From Anastrepha obliqua (lineage: Eukaryota; Arthropoda; Insecta; Diptera; Tephritidae), in NCBI RefSeq assembly GCF_027943255.1, contig NC_072894.1:130811601-130875600 (forward strand): 64,000 nt of DNA, written 5' to 3'. The notes under the pieces were generated by a model, which was given only the letters and a program-made list of their open reading frames with translations, was not told the origin of the DNA and did no database searches. Position 1 is the first letter of the stretch. The number at the start of each line of letters is the position of its first letter. Shown one piece after another: positions 11,061 through 23,660 of this stretch. Position numbers and translations under genes: made by a program.

Positions 11061-13689
11061 CACTTAAAAATTCTTTTTAACACCTGTATTACTTGAAAAC
11101 GCGCTTTCTCTTCCATTACGCGAATGTATCTTTTAATAACTTGGAGGAATGGTTCAACAGCTTATCACACATACAAAATTTTGTGCAAGAAAAGATCCGA
11201 TATAGGCCACCATTCTTAGATGATTCTGCAATTTTTCAGCTTTCTTGTTTCGAGATGGCAGACTATTTAAGAATAATAGTTTGTGCTTTCACACTGAGTT
11301 TTATATAGAGACTACTTAAGGGTGTGCCTCTTTGACACAGTGAAACCGATGCGCCTGCTTAATTCACAACTCGCAACTTGCAACTTGTTGCCTTCTATTT
11401 GGAATCCCAGATATTTGTTTAATATCACTACTAATTGCGATTGCTGGCCGCAGTTCAATTTCGAAATTATCTGCATATTCCAAATTCTCAACAACACAAA
11501 TTCTCATTTGCTAAAAGCCTCGCATGTGGGTATGCAAACGTATACATATGTGTTATGGAATTTATGCATGTATGCGTGGCACTATAGTGGAAAAAATGGA
11601 AGTCTTAATTGAAAATCGAAATTAACATTTTCCATGAAATATGTCAACCGCAAGAGTCGCCTCTGCGTGTGGGTGAATATAATTTCGAGAATGTACTCGT
11701 ACGAACTTAGCAGCCACAAAAACAGCAGCATGCACAACAACAGTAATAGTAATAATAATAGTATTGTAGGCCAAATAAAAATGCAGCAACACAAATTACA
11801 CAACAGCCCCACACTCGGCGCCAGGGAGGAGTTTGGGGGCAGAGATGCCTAGGGTCTGTCATACATTCGTATGAGTGAATGTGTTTGTGTCCATAGGAGT
11901 ATATGTGTGTATAAGCGTTATGTTTATGTGATATTCAGTGAATAGTAGTCACCGCTAATGCGGCTTCATTAAGCAATGACAAGCGCTTGCCTGACTGGCT
12001 GGCTGGCTGGCTGCTGCCGCTGCTGCAACATTGTTGTTGATGAGCGCACTATTGGTGTCGCTGTTGCTAAAGTCCTTGTTGTGATTGCTGTAAGGTGTGC
12101 CAGGATGCGCAGATATTTGAAGTAACACAGCAACAACTACGCCTTCGTTAAGTAGAGCGGTTGGATGAATGCATGCCGGGCATGACTTGGGGTCCTTTCA
12201 AGTGGACGAGCACAGTTACCAGCAGCAATAAGCGTATGGTAAGCAACACATAAAAGTGTTGTTGCATTAATGTGACTGCGCTCAGCGCATATTTTCGCTT
12301 CAACACCGTTTGCTCGGAAATATTCTACACGAGGTACACACAAAACATGCATTTCTTCATACTAACATGCATACATATCTACAAGTGTATTCAGGAAAAA
12401 GCGAGGTATGCATGTGTACGTATGTTCATTTATGGTTGCATGTCTCTGTATGTGTGTGTGCGGTATGTCCTTGCGGCGCATGCACATGTCCTTGTTGTTT
12501 ATGCATTTCCTGCAGTAATGTATTTTTGTAACCACTCACACACATGCGCATGTATTGGTAGATATATATTTATGTAAGTCTGTGCTTGCAGCAGGAATGT
12601 GATGAATCGATAAAAAAATTAAAAATAAAAAAACAACTTCGAGCGCCGCCAAAAATAAAGAAAAGTTATAAAAATACCTCAAAAATGTGTGGGAAAAAGG
12701 ACGAAATTGTGCCTGCAGAGGAAATTCGATAAACAAAATAGCGAAATAAAACGGGCGAAAAATTGCCTTGAAAAAATTTCATTCCATTTCGTTAACGGCT
12801 GCAAATTATTTACTGTGTGCGCAGAAAAAAATTAAAAAAAAAAAACAAAATTGCATAGCAACAACAAGCAAATATAGCACCTTTCATACAACCAAACAGC
12901 ATACAAGTAGAACCCGCTTCCGAACATCACAAACATTAGCACACACCAACACCACCACCAGCACACCTCGCCATGTTTTTTTTTTTTTTTTTTTGGCTAC
13001 AGACACTATTTCTTTTAGTTTATTTTTACTCTCCTTTTTTATTCGATTCTTATGTTTAGCGGCTTCCCTTGCAGCGCTGCACTCAGTCCTGCTGGTATGT
13101 CAGGTTTGAAAACAGCTGTTCGAGTGCCTTTGGACGTCGATTGGCAAGCTGATAGGAGCAGGCTCGGTTGTACGGTCGATTGCAACTCTACGGATATATG
13201 TACTTTCAAGTGCACTCAGCGGCGTCGGTAACCACACGGATGCATACATAAATTAACATACAGATGAGCGTATGAGTGTGCTTGTATTTCTGCTTCATCT
13301 TGCATTCATGCCATTAAAATGACAAAAAGGTAGAAATGAATAACAAAAACTCAGCTCTCGCCTGTGACGAACCTGAGGCGAAACTGTGAACCGTTGGTGA
13401 GGAATATTCTCGTCTTAAAATATCAGCAACCCAAAATTGAGGTCCCGGTAGTTTTGCCGCGATTCGCAATCTCATAAGTTTCTGCACGGAATCAACTTCC
13501 TCGATAGAGCAGATGTATTTTTAAGCCAAGGATCGCCATATAAATGGAAGATAACCAAACTGAATAGTGAAAGAACAATTACAGGCAAGCTGATCCAATT
13601 AGAAAAGGTTTGTTTTTTTGGTTTCTCTTACTAACTCAGCTTTGTGACTGAGCTGAGCTCATGAAATGGCTAGACAGAGGATCTTAGAG
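11061..13689. other. unassigned DNA with simple repeats
   Basis: No gene is recognised. Simple-sequence runs include interrupted CAA/CAG/AAT trinucleotides (11715-11765), a CTGG run (11995-12013), GT/ATGC-rich stretches (12400-12480) and a pure T run of about 19 at 12976-12994. Open frames here are translations of these repeats. Confidence 0.6.
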
Positions 13690-14045
13690 ACGGTTTCATT
13701 CCAACTTAGCGAGCGCGAGACTAGTGCGCAAATGTGCAAAGTTGCGAGATCCTTCTGGCAACGGTTAGATCGGGGGCACCCGAACTTCTATGGCTAACAA
13801 AGCCGCAGCTCGCAAATTTGATGTGTATCCTTACCGGACATTGCCCTTTAGGTGTCCATGCGGTGAGGCTTGGGACTGGTCAAGTTCGTTCTGCAGAAGC
13901 TGTTTGGAGGACGAGGTAGAATGATCTCAGCATTTTCTTCTCAGCTGCTCTGCATTTGCCGCGCAAATATTTAGACATCTGGGCTCTCACTTTTTCGCAA
14001 TACCTGCGGATGTTGAGACCCGCTAGGAGGCACCCAGATCAAAAT
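13690..14045 (+). pseudogene. LOA-like LINE relic: C-terminal zinc region
   Basis: The frame LTKPQLANLMCILTGHCPLG-VHAVRLG is followed, after a frameshift, by FCRSCLEDEVE, SQHFLLSC and SAFARQIFRHLGSHFF. This is the same TGHCPLG / CxxC-E-E / H-L-x-C layout as at 10.9 kb and at 53.3 kb. Only the region after RNase H remains. Confidence 0.72.
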
Positions 14046-16492
14046 ATTAAAAAAGAAATCGTATTTTCTTCATATACCGCATCTCATTTAAGTTTCAGGT
14101 TCATATTTTAACAAAGCAAATCATAAACTAGAAAATCTTACTCTCTGGCAACTCTGTCACTTACGCTGATGAACACGGACGCCAATCGAAGAGTGAGTAA
14201 AACAATTCCCACCTTTGGATTTGGGTTTGACTTCCACAGAAATGTGAAATAAAATTTTAAGCCACATGCGCGAAACTCAAACACTGTGCATCGCAGTGTG
14301 TCATTCAACCGTCGAAGCACATTCATGCAACCAACCAGTCAGTCAGTCATCCATCAGCCAGACAACCAGGCTTTCGCATGATGCCTGCATGAGCTACTTA
14401 AGTAGACTCAAAATATATGCAATTATATACAAGTATGTACGAGTATGCACACACATAAACACATAATTATACACACACACACACATACATATCCATATAT
14501 ACATAAGTATGTGCTTTATTTGATATCCTGCCGTGGCTACTGCACAGCTGAGTGGCATCAACGCGCACGAAATTTGGTTTTCGGTTGAGGCTTTTGGTTT
14601 TTCATTGCTTAATTTTTTCCTCTTTTCCGCCAGTCACTTATGCATGCACTCACTCAGTCACTCAACCACTAACCCGCTCCTTCATTCATTCATTCATTTG
14701 CTCATTGAGTCATTTACTCATTCATGCGTTGCAATGCATTAATTTGCTTCAAGTGTAGTTGTTGTACTGTTGCACAAGAAAAAAGGTATTTGTTTGCTGC
14801 AAATTTTTTTGTCACCCTCGCTTCTGCGATACGTGCAATATGCCGTGACCTCGCTTGAGTCGCTGAGTGCTTGAAAAAATTCAGCAAATTCGAAATTATG
14901 GCATATTTCTGGTTTTCCTACAATTGCGACGGCCTCCCGCCCTCAAGAGCTTTCCTCTTCTATCTACTTATAATTTGAATGCATTCGTGGTTTTTTCGAC
15001 TTCGCAATTTACTTGTAGTTGTCGGGATCCAACGACAAATTGTGATTATGTCCCCCTTTTAATGCCGAAAAAAGAAAAGAAACGAGTAGAGAATCCGTAA
15101 ATCTCATTTTTATTTTTACACTTGATTTTGCATAAGCAAATCACTTTTGCTGATATTCGTTTTGTAAAAATTTTTTTTGTTCATTTTTTGTCAGCAAATA
15201 CTCTGCATTTTGCATGCAGCCAACTCTGCGGCTAAGTGCCTGCCACTTTTTTGCTTTTTGCTTCTGCGTTTTTTATTTTTATTTTTATTTTAATTTTTTG
15301 TGTTTTGCTGTTACTCTTGTATTGCTGCCGACTTTATTCGATTTGTGGATTTTGCTGTTGCTGCCGTGCTTCTGGCGACGGTGACGTTGTTGTTGACACA
15401 GCACTCGATTATCGCTCGACAACAAACACTCAGCGCGCGCACAAATTTATTGGTTTTGTTGTGTGGGTTTTTCATTGCACTGCATTTGATGTCGTTGTGG
15501 TTGCTGCATTTGCACATCAATCGCATAATATCCGCTCAAATCTGCTATGCATGCCACTCCAGCAACTTCAATTCCACACTCGATTTCGATTTTGTTGCCA
15601 GCCATTGCTGCAGCTGCAACAAATATTGTCATTTAATCAAATGGGCTGATTTCATGGTTTTTATATGGAGTTGAGTATTGTTGAGCAAATTTAAATTTAA
15701 TACCAAAATTTAGTATTCGATATTTGTACAAAAATATGGAAATTTGTTTGATTGCGGCGACGATTAGCATTTAAAATGAGATTGCGAAGAATTGAGCAGA
15801 TAAACGGGATAAGCATAGCTCATCCATTTTGTATTTATTTAGAGCAAAATTTACTAGAAACAAGTCCGAAAATTGTTCGAAAAACAGAAACATCGGTGTC
15901 TTAAGGAAGGTTTCTAGACCGACAAAAATTTTCGTAGAATATAAGAAAGGCCACATAGCGACAAATTATCTGGGAGTTCTTGAATTATACTAGCATCCTT
16001 TTTCCACTGCACTGAAGAGTGTCAACATTGAAGAACAGTGAGAGTTCACATTAAGCCTTAGTTAATGACGTCTCACTTCCCGACTGAAATACGAACGATC
16101 ATAGCCATCACAATGTACAGAATGCCGAAGTGTGGGCAGGTTTAAACAGTTAACCGGCTCTCAGCGATTTTGAAGAAATGCGCTGATTTGCTCTATAGCT
16201 GAAGCCATTCCGAGGGATTGTGCCATCTTCAGTACTTCAGCCCAACGCAAACCAAAAAAGTTACGAGGGCTCGCTAAATTCTCGCTTCACATTGAGAAAT
16301 ACTAATCATTTTAGCAAAGCACTTTACTGAAACAGTTCTCTACTTACAGAGCAAATTGCCGGTAGAATGCTAATGAAAACTACTAATCCAAAATGCTTGT
16401 CAAGTACAAATGTTTTGATAAGTTGATAAGTTTTTTTTAATAGTGCAAATATTCGAAACAAATATTTATACAAAAATTGAGAAGGGAAAAAA
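14046..16492. other. unassigned DNA with microsatellites
   Basis: No gene is recognised. Short CA runs lie at 14470-14485, CATT repeats at 14680-14700, and T-rich, TGC/TTG-rich DNA at 15170-15640. A motif near 16150-16195 (GGCTCTCAGCGATTTTGAAG) has a relative at 41537-41580. Confidence 0.6.
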
Positions 16493-16744
16493 GTGCAATT
16501 GGGTCCTGACACCTTGCTAGCCAGTGAGGTGGCGGTTCCGGTGGATAATTATAATGAAGTTGGCACAAAAACTCGTTCGCAATTTAAAAATATAAGTGAC
16601 ATTTTTTCGAGTATAGAACAAAATGGGCTGGCAAATAAAATTGAAAAAATTAAGCAAAGCAACGAACTCTGCGGGCTGAAACCAAGAGTTAAAACACTTG
16701 GCTGGAGATTCGACAGTCGTTTCTACGACGACTCGGGTTTATAA
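16493..16744 (+). other. possible coding relic, unknown 83-codon frame
   Basis: An 83-codon frame begins MQLGPDTLL and ends in RFYDDSGL. The composition is more protein-like than that of the surrounding chance frames (SQFKNISDIFSSIEQNGLAN), but I recognise no family. Its last part overlaps the retroposon-like 3' end at 16690. It may be a decayed transposon segment or chance. Confidence 0.25.
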
Positions 16745-16812
16745 ATGGGCAAGGACTGCCACTCCAGCAGCATTCTCCGTACACGGATGGGAACAACAGC
16801 AACAACACTAGC
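16690..16812 (+). repeat. possible LINE/SINE 3' end with CAA tail
   Basis: The sequence GACAGTCGTTTCTACGACGA, then GGGCAAGGACTGCCACTCC, AGCAGCATTC and CGTACACGGATGGGAAC, ends in AACAACAGCAACAACA. It resembles, from memory, a common tephritid retroposon tail (on the other strand TTG repeats followed by TAGCAGCAT). The Jockey insertion at 45827 likewise begins with TTG repeats then TAGCAGTAT. The identification rests on recall plus that local similarity. Confidence 0.4.
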
Positions 16813-17856
16813 CTCGAAATACTAAACTTGCTCGCTTATTGCTTATTGCTTGGGAAGGCTGCTGAATAGGAGAACCTAATAAGCATCGGCTGGATCAAAA
16901 AAATATCAGGCAGATTGCGTGTTTTATCGCAGGACGTATCTAGGTTCTTACTTGTAGACTTAAGCAACGACATTGTTAAACAATTATTATTATTGTTCAG
17001 CCCTGGTGGGTAGAAAGATGAATTACTTGCATACATTAGCCATTTCTTGAGAAAAATAAAATGAAAGTTGCAGAATTTTGTTGCAAGGAGCTACGCGCGA
17101 TCGGGTACATCAAAGTTATGGAATACTGGGTATGGTTGGGTTTAGGTTTGTGTGACAGAAAGCGAAGGCTGTAAGCATATACAGAGTGGCAGGCCACTCA
17201 GGTGCCATGAAGCTTTGCTTGCCTTTGCTTGGGCTTGATAGCTGTCAAAAATGAACACTAAAATATATGAAATATATGAAATGGGCACAAATGGCAGCTT
17301 TGCTTGAGCGCTTGAAGTACGACGAAGTTTCAAATAGCTCAATGTTGTATTTGCAGCGCTTTTGACATTAGGAATTGAACACCCCTGGCTTTAATTTAAT
17401 TTGATTTCGTTTAGCTTTCGTCGTTGGCGTGATTGGCGTCTTATCTAGTACATTTTTACTATATTAAAAGAATAATTCGCAATATAGTTTCACAGCTTCT
17501 ATTTAACATCATTCAAAAATGTGTTATGTAATGTTGAATATGGGTAACATCTTTGTTTCCTTTTTCCCTTTTACCAGTCAGCCATTTGTTATGACGGTTC
17601 AAAGCGCCTATTTGACCATATATTTTTTTCAGAGCCAAGCAAAGCCAGTCTGCATTAGGCCAGTGCCTGGATTAATGCATACCGACAATGAATTTTCGCT
17701 CGTGGCTAAAATCTACAAGTATTTCTTATAGAGGCTCAAAAATGTGAACAATCGTGGCTTATAGTCGACACAAAGTCGATCTTTTAGGTCGAAGCGTCGG
17801 CCTTTGGGCACACTACAGATACTCAAATTACTATTGTTATACTCTCGTCCAGGCTC
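16813..17856. other. unassigned DNA
   Basis: No gene or transposon is recognised in this AT-rich stretch. Confidence 0.55.
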
Positions 17857-18545
17857 ATGAGAACAATGGGACAGTTCTTGCATAAGGGTCAAGTTAAAAT
17901 ATTTATAGAAAATACTGAGTTATTATTTTTGCCACATAATAACTATGCATACAGTTATAATTTCGAGGTTATAAAACACTTCGTTTATTTAGGAACCAGC
18001 ATTAACACCGATAACAATGTCAGCCTTGAAATCCAACGTAGAATCTCTCTTGCCAACAAGTGCTACTTTGTAGACTAAGTAGGCAATTGAGCAGTAAAGT
18101 CCTCACTCGACGAACAAAACTAACACTCTACAAGACTCTCATCATGCTCGTCCTAACGTATGGCGCAGAAGCGTGGACGATGACAACATCCGATGAAGCG
18201 ACGCTTGGAGAGTTCGAGAGAAAGATTCTGCGTAAGATTTTTGGACCTTTGCACGTTGGCAACGGCGAATATCGCAGATTATGGAACGATGAGCTGTATG
18301 AGCTTTACGACGACATAGACATAGCGCAGCGACAAAACATCCAGCGGCTACGTTGGCTGGGTCACGTCGTCCGAATGGATACAAACGCTCCGGCTTTGAA
18401 AGTATTCGATGCGGTACCAGCTGGTGGTAGCAGAGGAAGAGGGCGGCCTCCTCTGTGTTGGAAAGATCAGGTGGAGAAGGACTTGGCTTCACTTGGTGTG
18501 CCCAATTGGCGCCGGTTATCTTACCAATTAAGAAGAAGAATAAAT
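17857..18545 (+). pseudogene. RTE-like LINE fragment, copy 2
   Basis: The protein reads FVYLGTSINTDNNVSLEIQR, then a frameshift near 18070, then SRQLSSKVLTRRTKLTLYKT, LTYGAEAWTMTTSDEATL, FERKILRKIFGPLHVGNGEY, RLRWLGHVVRMDTNAPALKV, GRGRPPLCWKDQVEKDLASL and GVPNWRRL. It then runs into an AAG-repeat tail (18530-18541). It covers the thumb and C-terminal part of the reverse transcriptase and is clearly the same family as the minus-strand insertion at 9314-9839, but extends further both ways. No target duplication could be seen by eye. Confidence 0.85.
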
Positions 18546-19484
18546 ATGCACAAACTCAACATTATTTGAATGGATAAATCAATGGACTCAATACCCATCG
18601 CTAGTAATCGAAAACCTCTTTGCTTGTTTGTTTGTGTGAGAAAGCGCGTAAGCTCATGCGTCCTAATTCAGCAAATATCTGGCAGTGTTGCTAGATGAAA
18701 TGAACCCAGCACTACGATTTTACACTTCTATTTTGTTGTATTTTTGTTCAAATGGAAAATTTATCCAAATATTTGTTAAAAAGAAAGAAATGAAATCTTT
18801 TCTGGCAAAACTTCAGATTTCTTTATTTTTCATTTCACATGCCAAGCAACATTGGTATGTCATGAATTTCGATAAAAATGTCCTTTAATGCTGTCAAAAT
18901 TGCTTGCAACTTATGCCAATGGTAATGCAAAGCCACTTACTACATACATACACACTTACATGCGAGTATACAGCGAGCCATCGTGGAGAGGCGAGGATTG
19001 TTGGGCGCATATCGAAAACGACAAGAATTTCTTAATTTCAATGAAATGAAATAAAAAAAGCAGCGTTGACAACATATTGTTATGTTGAAATTAACGAGCA
19101 TAAGGAGAAGGAGAAGAGGAGGAGAACGGAGCAGAAGGAGTAGAAGAGGAAGCTTATATGTGAGCATAACAATGGCACTCACTGTGACGGCAAAAATGTA
19201 ACAAAAATGCAAACGAGCAAAGAGCAAATCAAAGCTAAACGAATCAAAGCCATAAGATGAAACTGGAGGAAATAAACAAATAGAATAAGTTTTTTATGGA
19301 ATAAAATTATAAGGAAGCCAAAGAAAATTAAATGATATCGAATAAAAGTGCACAAACAAATATGTGGCGTGCAACTCAACACATGCACGGCGGGCACACA
19401 TAAAACATATGTACATAAGTATGTATATGAATGTAAATATATTTATATAAAAAAAAAAAATTACACCCTGATTAACCAGCTGTG
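18546..19484. other. unassigned DNA with purine-rich tract
   Basis: No gene is recognised. A nearly all-purine stretch (AGGAGAAGGAGAAGAGGAGG and similar) runs from about 19100 to 19152. CATA/GTAT microsatellite DNA lies at 18938-18965 and 19400-19445. Confidence 0.55.
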
Positions 19485-19562
19485 GCTGTTACTTGTAAAG
19501 CGCTCGACGTTTTTAGTCGTTTGAACGCAAAGTCGCGAGTTCGCATCCCAGTACTATGGCAT
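19485..19562 (+). repeat. possible tRNA-like SINE head
   Basis: The segment CCAGCTGTGGCTGTTACTTG followed by TAAAGCGCTCGAC-GTTTTTA-GTCG and GCGAGTTCGCATCCC has a tRNA-like order. It shows a D-arm-like part, a 4-bp stem with a 7-base loop containing TTT, and a B-box-like GAGTTCGCATCCC. The T arm does not pair properly, so it is more likely a SINE relic than a working tRNA gene. No second copy was found in the window. Confidence 0.35.
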
Positions 19563-19904
19563 GAGTACATAAATACATACATATGTACAACTAACTACTA
19601 TTTCACCGGTTTTGTTGCATTTCAGCAACAATTTTCAAGCCCAGTTTTGTTTAAAGACTGAGTGGATACGAGGCAGGCAATGTGAGCAGGAAATCATCGC
19701 CATTATTTTTCTCTCAACAACATAAAATAGTTCCTATAAATTTTTGGAGAATGTTGCTTGTTGACAGCCGTTCTTCTTTCCTTATTCGGAATATTAAGCG
19801 ATTGTAAAATTAAAAAAAAATATATATAATTAAATTTAGTAAAATATATAACAAATTATATGTATTATTAAAACTTTTTTTAATACAAATTTTGAACTTT
19901 ATTT

Positions 19905-20690
19905 CAAAATAATTCGCGATTTCTAGCTACTTCCAAAAGTCCATGAGGTGACCCACATATTGACCCAGAAGAAATCCATTCTTTTTTCGTAAAATCCAAA
20001 ATTAAATTTAGGATGTTTTGGATTGCCCGATTTGGGTCAAAAACACACAAATTTCTTGTATAATTTGTTGCCATTTTAAAGGTAGCTTCATAATGCCCCT
20101 AGTCATAGAAGTCTTGGCCCTTATTGGCTTAAAATCAATATTCACAATCTTCTCTTAATATTTTTCACCACTCAGGAAGTTTTGTAATGAGAGAAAAAGG
20201 TGGTAACCGCTTGGTGCCAGGTCCGAACTATGACATATGTTGAATGCACTAAAACTTCCCAACCGAATTCCCAGAGCTTTTGGCGAGTCACTGTCGACGT
20301 GTTTGACTTTGCTTTGTCCTGATGAACACAAAACCTCTTCTATTGGTCAATTCAGGCAGTTTCTGGTCACTCGCTAGCTTCAAACCGTCCACTTATTAAC
20401 AGTAGAGATCAGAATTTAGTGTTTGGCCATACAAAAGGAACTCATAATAAGTTATTGCCTTCAAGCCCCACCAAATGCTCAGTAGAACCTTCCCAGCCGT
20501 TAGTCCTGGTTTGGCTACCATGTGAGCTGCTTCATCACGCTTTGACCAGGATTGTTTTCGCACAGTATTGTCGTATGTGACCCATTTCTCATGCCCAGTT
20601 TAAGAAATAGGTCGATTTCATTCCCTTTGACCACGGCTTCGCTGATGGAAATTCGATTCATCATGTTTTTTGGTGTTAATTAGTGCGGTG
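19905..20690 (-). pseudogene. decayed mariner transposase, 3' half
   Basis: On the minus strand one can read NEKWVTYDNTVRKQSW, AKPGLTAGKVLLSIWWG, YCQQVDGLKLASDQKLPELT, NRRGFVFHQDKAKSNTS and RQKLWEFGWEVL. This is the order and motif set of a mariner transposase (YDN, WW, the NRRG-x-VFHQD catalytic Asp and the LWELGWE motif). The SPDLAPSDY region is not readable, and stops and frameshifts follow. I saw no terminal repeats. Boundaries are approximate. Confidence 0.75.
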
Positions 20691-21626
20691 GTGTTAATTA
20701 TAGCTAAATTAATAGACTTCTCATAGAACTGGATTCTGGCCATATGAGTTTATACGGTAATGAAAGGTATAACAAACTGAGTGGAATCGCAAGCTGCTTT
20801 GCTGAATTCGAAGCAGAGAAAGTGATATGAGCTCGGAGTAAACAAGGGATAACTACACTTATAATTAAAAAAAATGGGTGCAAGCAAATGGAATAGAATA
20901 TGAATCCTCCAAATTACAAACGAAACCTGTCCAAACTATAACAAATTGAAGACTTTCTTAGCAGTATCGGATCTCAACAGAGGCAAGAGGCTCGGGCGCC
21001 GCACATACAGGTATTTGAAAGATCTACGGGGTCAAAAGTCCATTTAACAAAACAATAAATACATTTACAAAAATGACTTCCTGAGGTACCTGACCCTTCC
21101 GAGAACAAAAGCCAACCCCTCCCGCGCACCCTACAAGCATTTGACATACGATAACGGCAGTCGGAATTCGATCGTATCACCTCGTGTACGTTATCTGTTC
21201 TCGGCACTCTTGCAAAACCCAAACTTTAAAAGTGAAATTTTATGTTTTTGTGTTCAACAGTGGAGTAAAGAGTTATGGATTCTGAAGCATTAGATTAGTA
21301 ATGAATGAAATAAATTAGAATCTTTATAATTTTCAAGTATTAAAGTTAACTTTTCAGCCCTATAAGTACACACCTTCTCAAACTACTTTTTTTTTCTTAA
21401 AATAATATTTGTTAGTCAATAAGTAATACTATCGAGATAGATCCGGTTAAGATTCGATTGTAATTGTTTAGTATGTACCTTGTTTTGACAATTCATCAAA
21501 GAATTTGATCCGGATAAGTCCGGATAAACGGTATTTTAGTACTTTGAATGTTGTTGGTAAAATTTTATGAAAAAGGTCTTTTCCATTACAAGGGATTAAG
21601 CGAAATATTTATTTGTTGTAGGTTCA
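20691..21626. other. unassigned DNA upstream of Transib gene
   Basis: No reading frame is convincing. I searched here for a Transib-type terminal repeat (CAC-A/R-TG start) and did not find a confident one. Just before the transposase ATG is a T-rich stretch ending TTGTAG/GTTC, which could be a 3' splice site or chance. Confidence 0.5.
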
Positions 21627-23660
21627 ATGGGAACATCGGGAATGAGGATTGTGACTAGAAAATACTTGTTTGACCTCATGAACAATGAAAATTTACCCAA
21701 CATAGAGGCAAGGCTAAATTTCTTGAAAGATCAGTTTATGCCTGTTAAAGGATTCTCTGACAATCAAATTGAGACGTTGAAAAGCAATTTTGCACATTTC
21801 AAATCAGAATTAAAAAATCGATGGACTAAAGCTTATTATAAAGAAGCGGTATTCCTAAAAAGTACTGAATCTTGGCTGAACGGAACCTTCGCCATTCCCG
21901 TTGTTGCTGACAGTCCTTCAAATCGAACAGGACGACCGAGTAAATCTTTTGGACATCTGAGCGAAAGAATTAAAAGAAGAAAAACTGAGGAAATGCGCTC
22001 TAATTTTGATCAAAATCTTATCGTGCATGCTGCGCAAGTAGAATTAAGAAAGTCAGAAAAACGAGATGCTTCGAATGTGCTAAAAGAAATCATTACTTCG
22101 CCAACTTGCGCAACCAAATATAAAAAGGCCTATTATCGAACAAAGTCATCAAAAGATAAAATTTGCCCCTTATCTGTCCAGGAAGCAATGCAAATGTTCA
22201 TCGATGCAGATCTAACACGAGACCAATACGAGACAATAAGAAGAACAAATAAGAAATTCTTTCCTTGTTATAGTCTTTTACAAAAAGAAAAAAAGAAGTG
22301 TTATCCGCCACCAGAATCTTGCACTGTAAATAGTACAGGTGCGGAAGCTGAATTGCAACCTTTGGTCGACCTTACCGTTAGACGATTATCGGACTACCTG
22401 GAAGAGGTACTAACAACATTGAAGGTCCAAGAATGTGAGACCCTTAAATTAATTTGTAAATGGGGTTGCGATGGGTCCCAACAGACCCAGTTCAAACAAA
22501 AGATTGAAAATGATACGGATTCAGATACGAACATTTCTCAAAGCTGCTTTGTTCCTGTAAAATTAGTATGCGGCCAAAACATGGAAAAGACTATATGGGA
22601 AAATCCAACACCATCTTCTCCTCGATTTTGTCGGCCTATAAGATTTAAATTTATCAAAGCGACTACTGATGTAACGGAACAAGAAATTAATCACGTCAAT
22701 AATCTGATAAACAGTCTGGTTGCAACAGAATTTGACTTGAGTGGCAAACATTATTCAGTGAAACACGAATTTATAATGACAATGGTTGACAGAAAGGTCT
22801 GTAATGCTGCCACAGGAACCACATCAACCAGTCGTTGCTACATTTGCGGCACAACCTCAAAGGATTTCAACAATTTGGATAAAACAATAGATGTTAATTT
22901 CGAGGATATTCAATTCGGCCTTTCGGTACTACATGCCAGGATAAGAATATTTGAGAGCATTCTCCATTTGGCTTATAAGTTGCCAGTAAAAAAATATAGA
23001 GCAAGAAAAAGAGAAACTGAAAAAAGCCTCGAGAAAGAGAGAAAATAAGAGATCCAGGACAGGTTTCGCCAAGAAACGGGATTGTTAATAGATATGCCAA
23101 AGGCGAATTTCGGTAATACCAATGATGGTAACACAAGCCGAAGATTTTTCGACAATCCTCAATTAGCATCCGATATAACAGGCATCAGCTACGAATTAAT
23201 ATATAGACTGAAAGTTATTCTAGAAACAATTTCTAGTGGTCATAAAATTAATCCTGAAAAATATGATATTTATGCAACAGAAACTGCTCGATTATATGTG
23301 GATCTTTATCCGTGGCATCCCATGACACCCACAATGCACAAAATACTTATTCATGGAGCTGTTATAATAAAGAGAGCTTTGTTACCAATTGGCCAGCTCT
23401 CTGAAGAGGCTGCAGAAGCCCGAAATAAGCATTTCCGCTCTTACCGGCTAGAGCGAAAATTTACTAGAGAAAATTGCAACAGGGATATTTTTAACCGCCT
23501 CCTTTTAAGTTCGGACCCCTTAATGAGCTCTAGGAGGCAAATAAAAAGAAGAAAGTCCCAATCATTTCTGCCAGAAACATTGGAAATGCTCATGCCTGCC
23601 GATCCAAACCTAGAATTTGCTTTACGTAGCGATGAAGAAAATCTAAATAATACCATTTGA
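21627..23660 (+). pseudogene. Transib transposase (RAG1-like), one nonsense codon
   Basis: This 677-codon frame starts at ATG 21627 and ends at TGA 23658-23660. It is interrupted only by TAA at codon 474 (23046-23048). It encodes a Transib-family cut-and-paste transposase, the family from which RAG1 is thought to derive. The visible triad is D282 (WGCDGS, like the RAG1 CDGMGD), D388 (MTMVDRKVCNAAT) and E597 (EEAAEARNKHFRSYR, like RAG1 GNESGNK). A CxxC pair (C404/C407, RCYICGTT) and FGNTNDGNTSRRFF (about 495-507) are also family hallmarks, followed by ETARLYVDLYPWHPMTPTMH and KILIHGA. The stop lies between D388 and E597, so a simple translation product would lack the catalytic Glu. No second frameshift or deletion is evident. 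The start is the first ATG of a continuously open frame; some family members may have upstream exons. Confidence 0.92.

Noticed and set aside
15236..15674. Long overlapping open frames on both strands
   Set aside because: They translate T-rich and TTG/TGC-rich low-complexity DNA, give Phe/Cys/Leu-rich or Asn/Ala-rich products and have no recognisable domain.
20691..21626. Search for a left Transib terminal repeat (CAC-R-TG)
   Set aside because: Short matches such as CACTTAT and AACAGTGG exist, but none has a partner downstream of 23660, so no ends are called.
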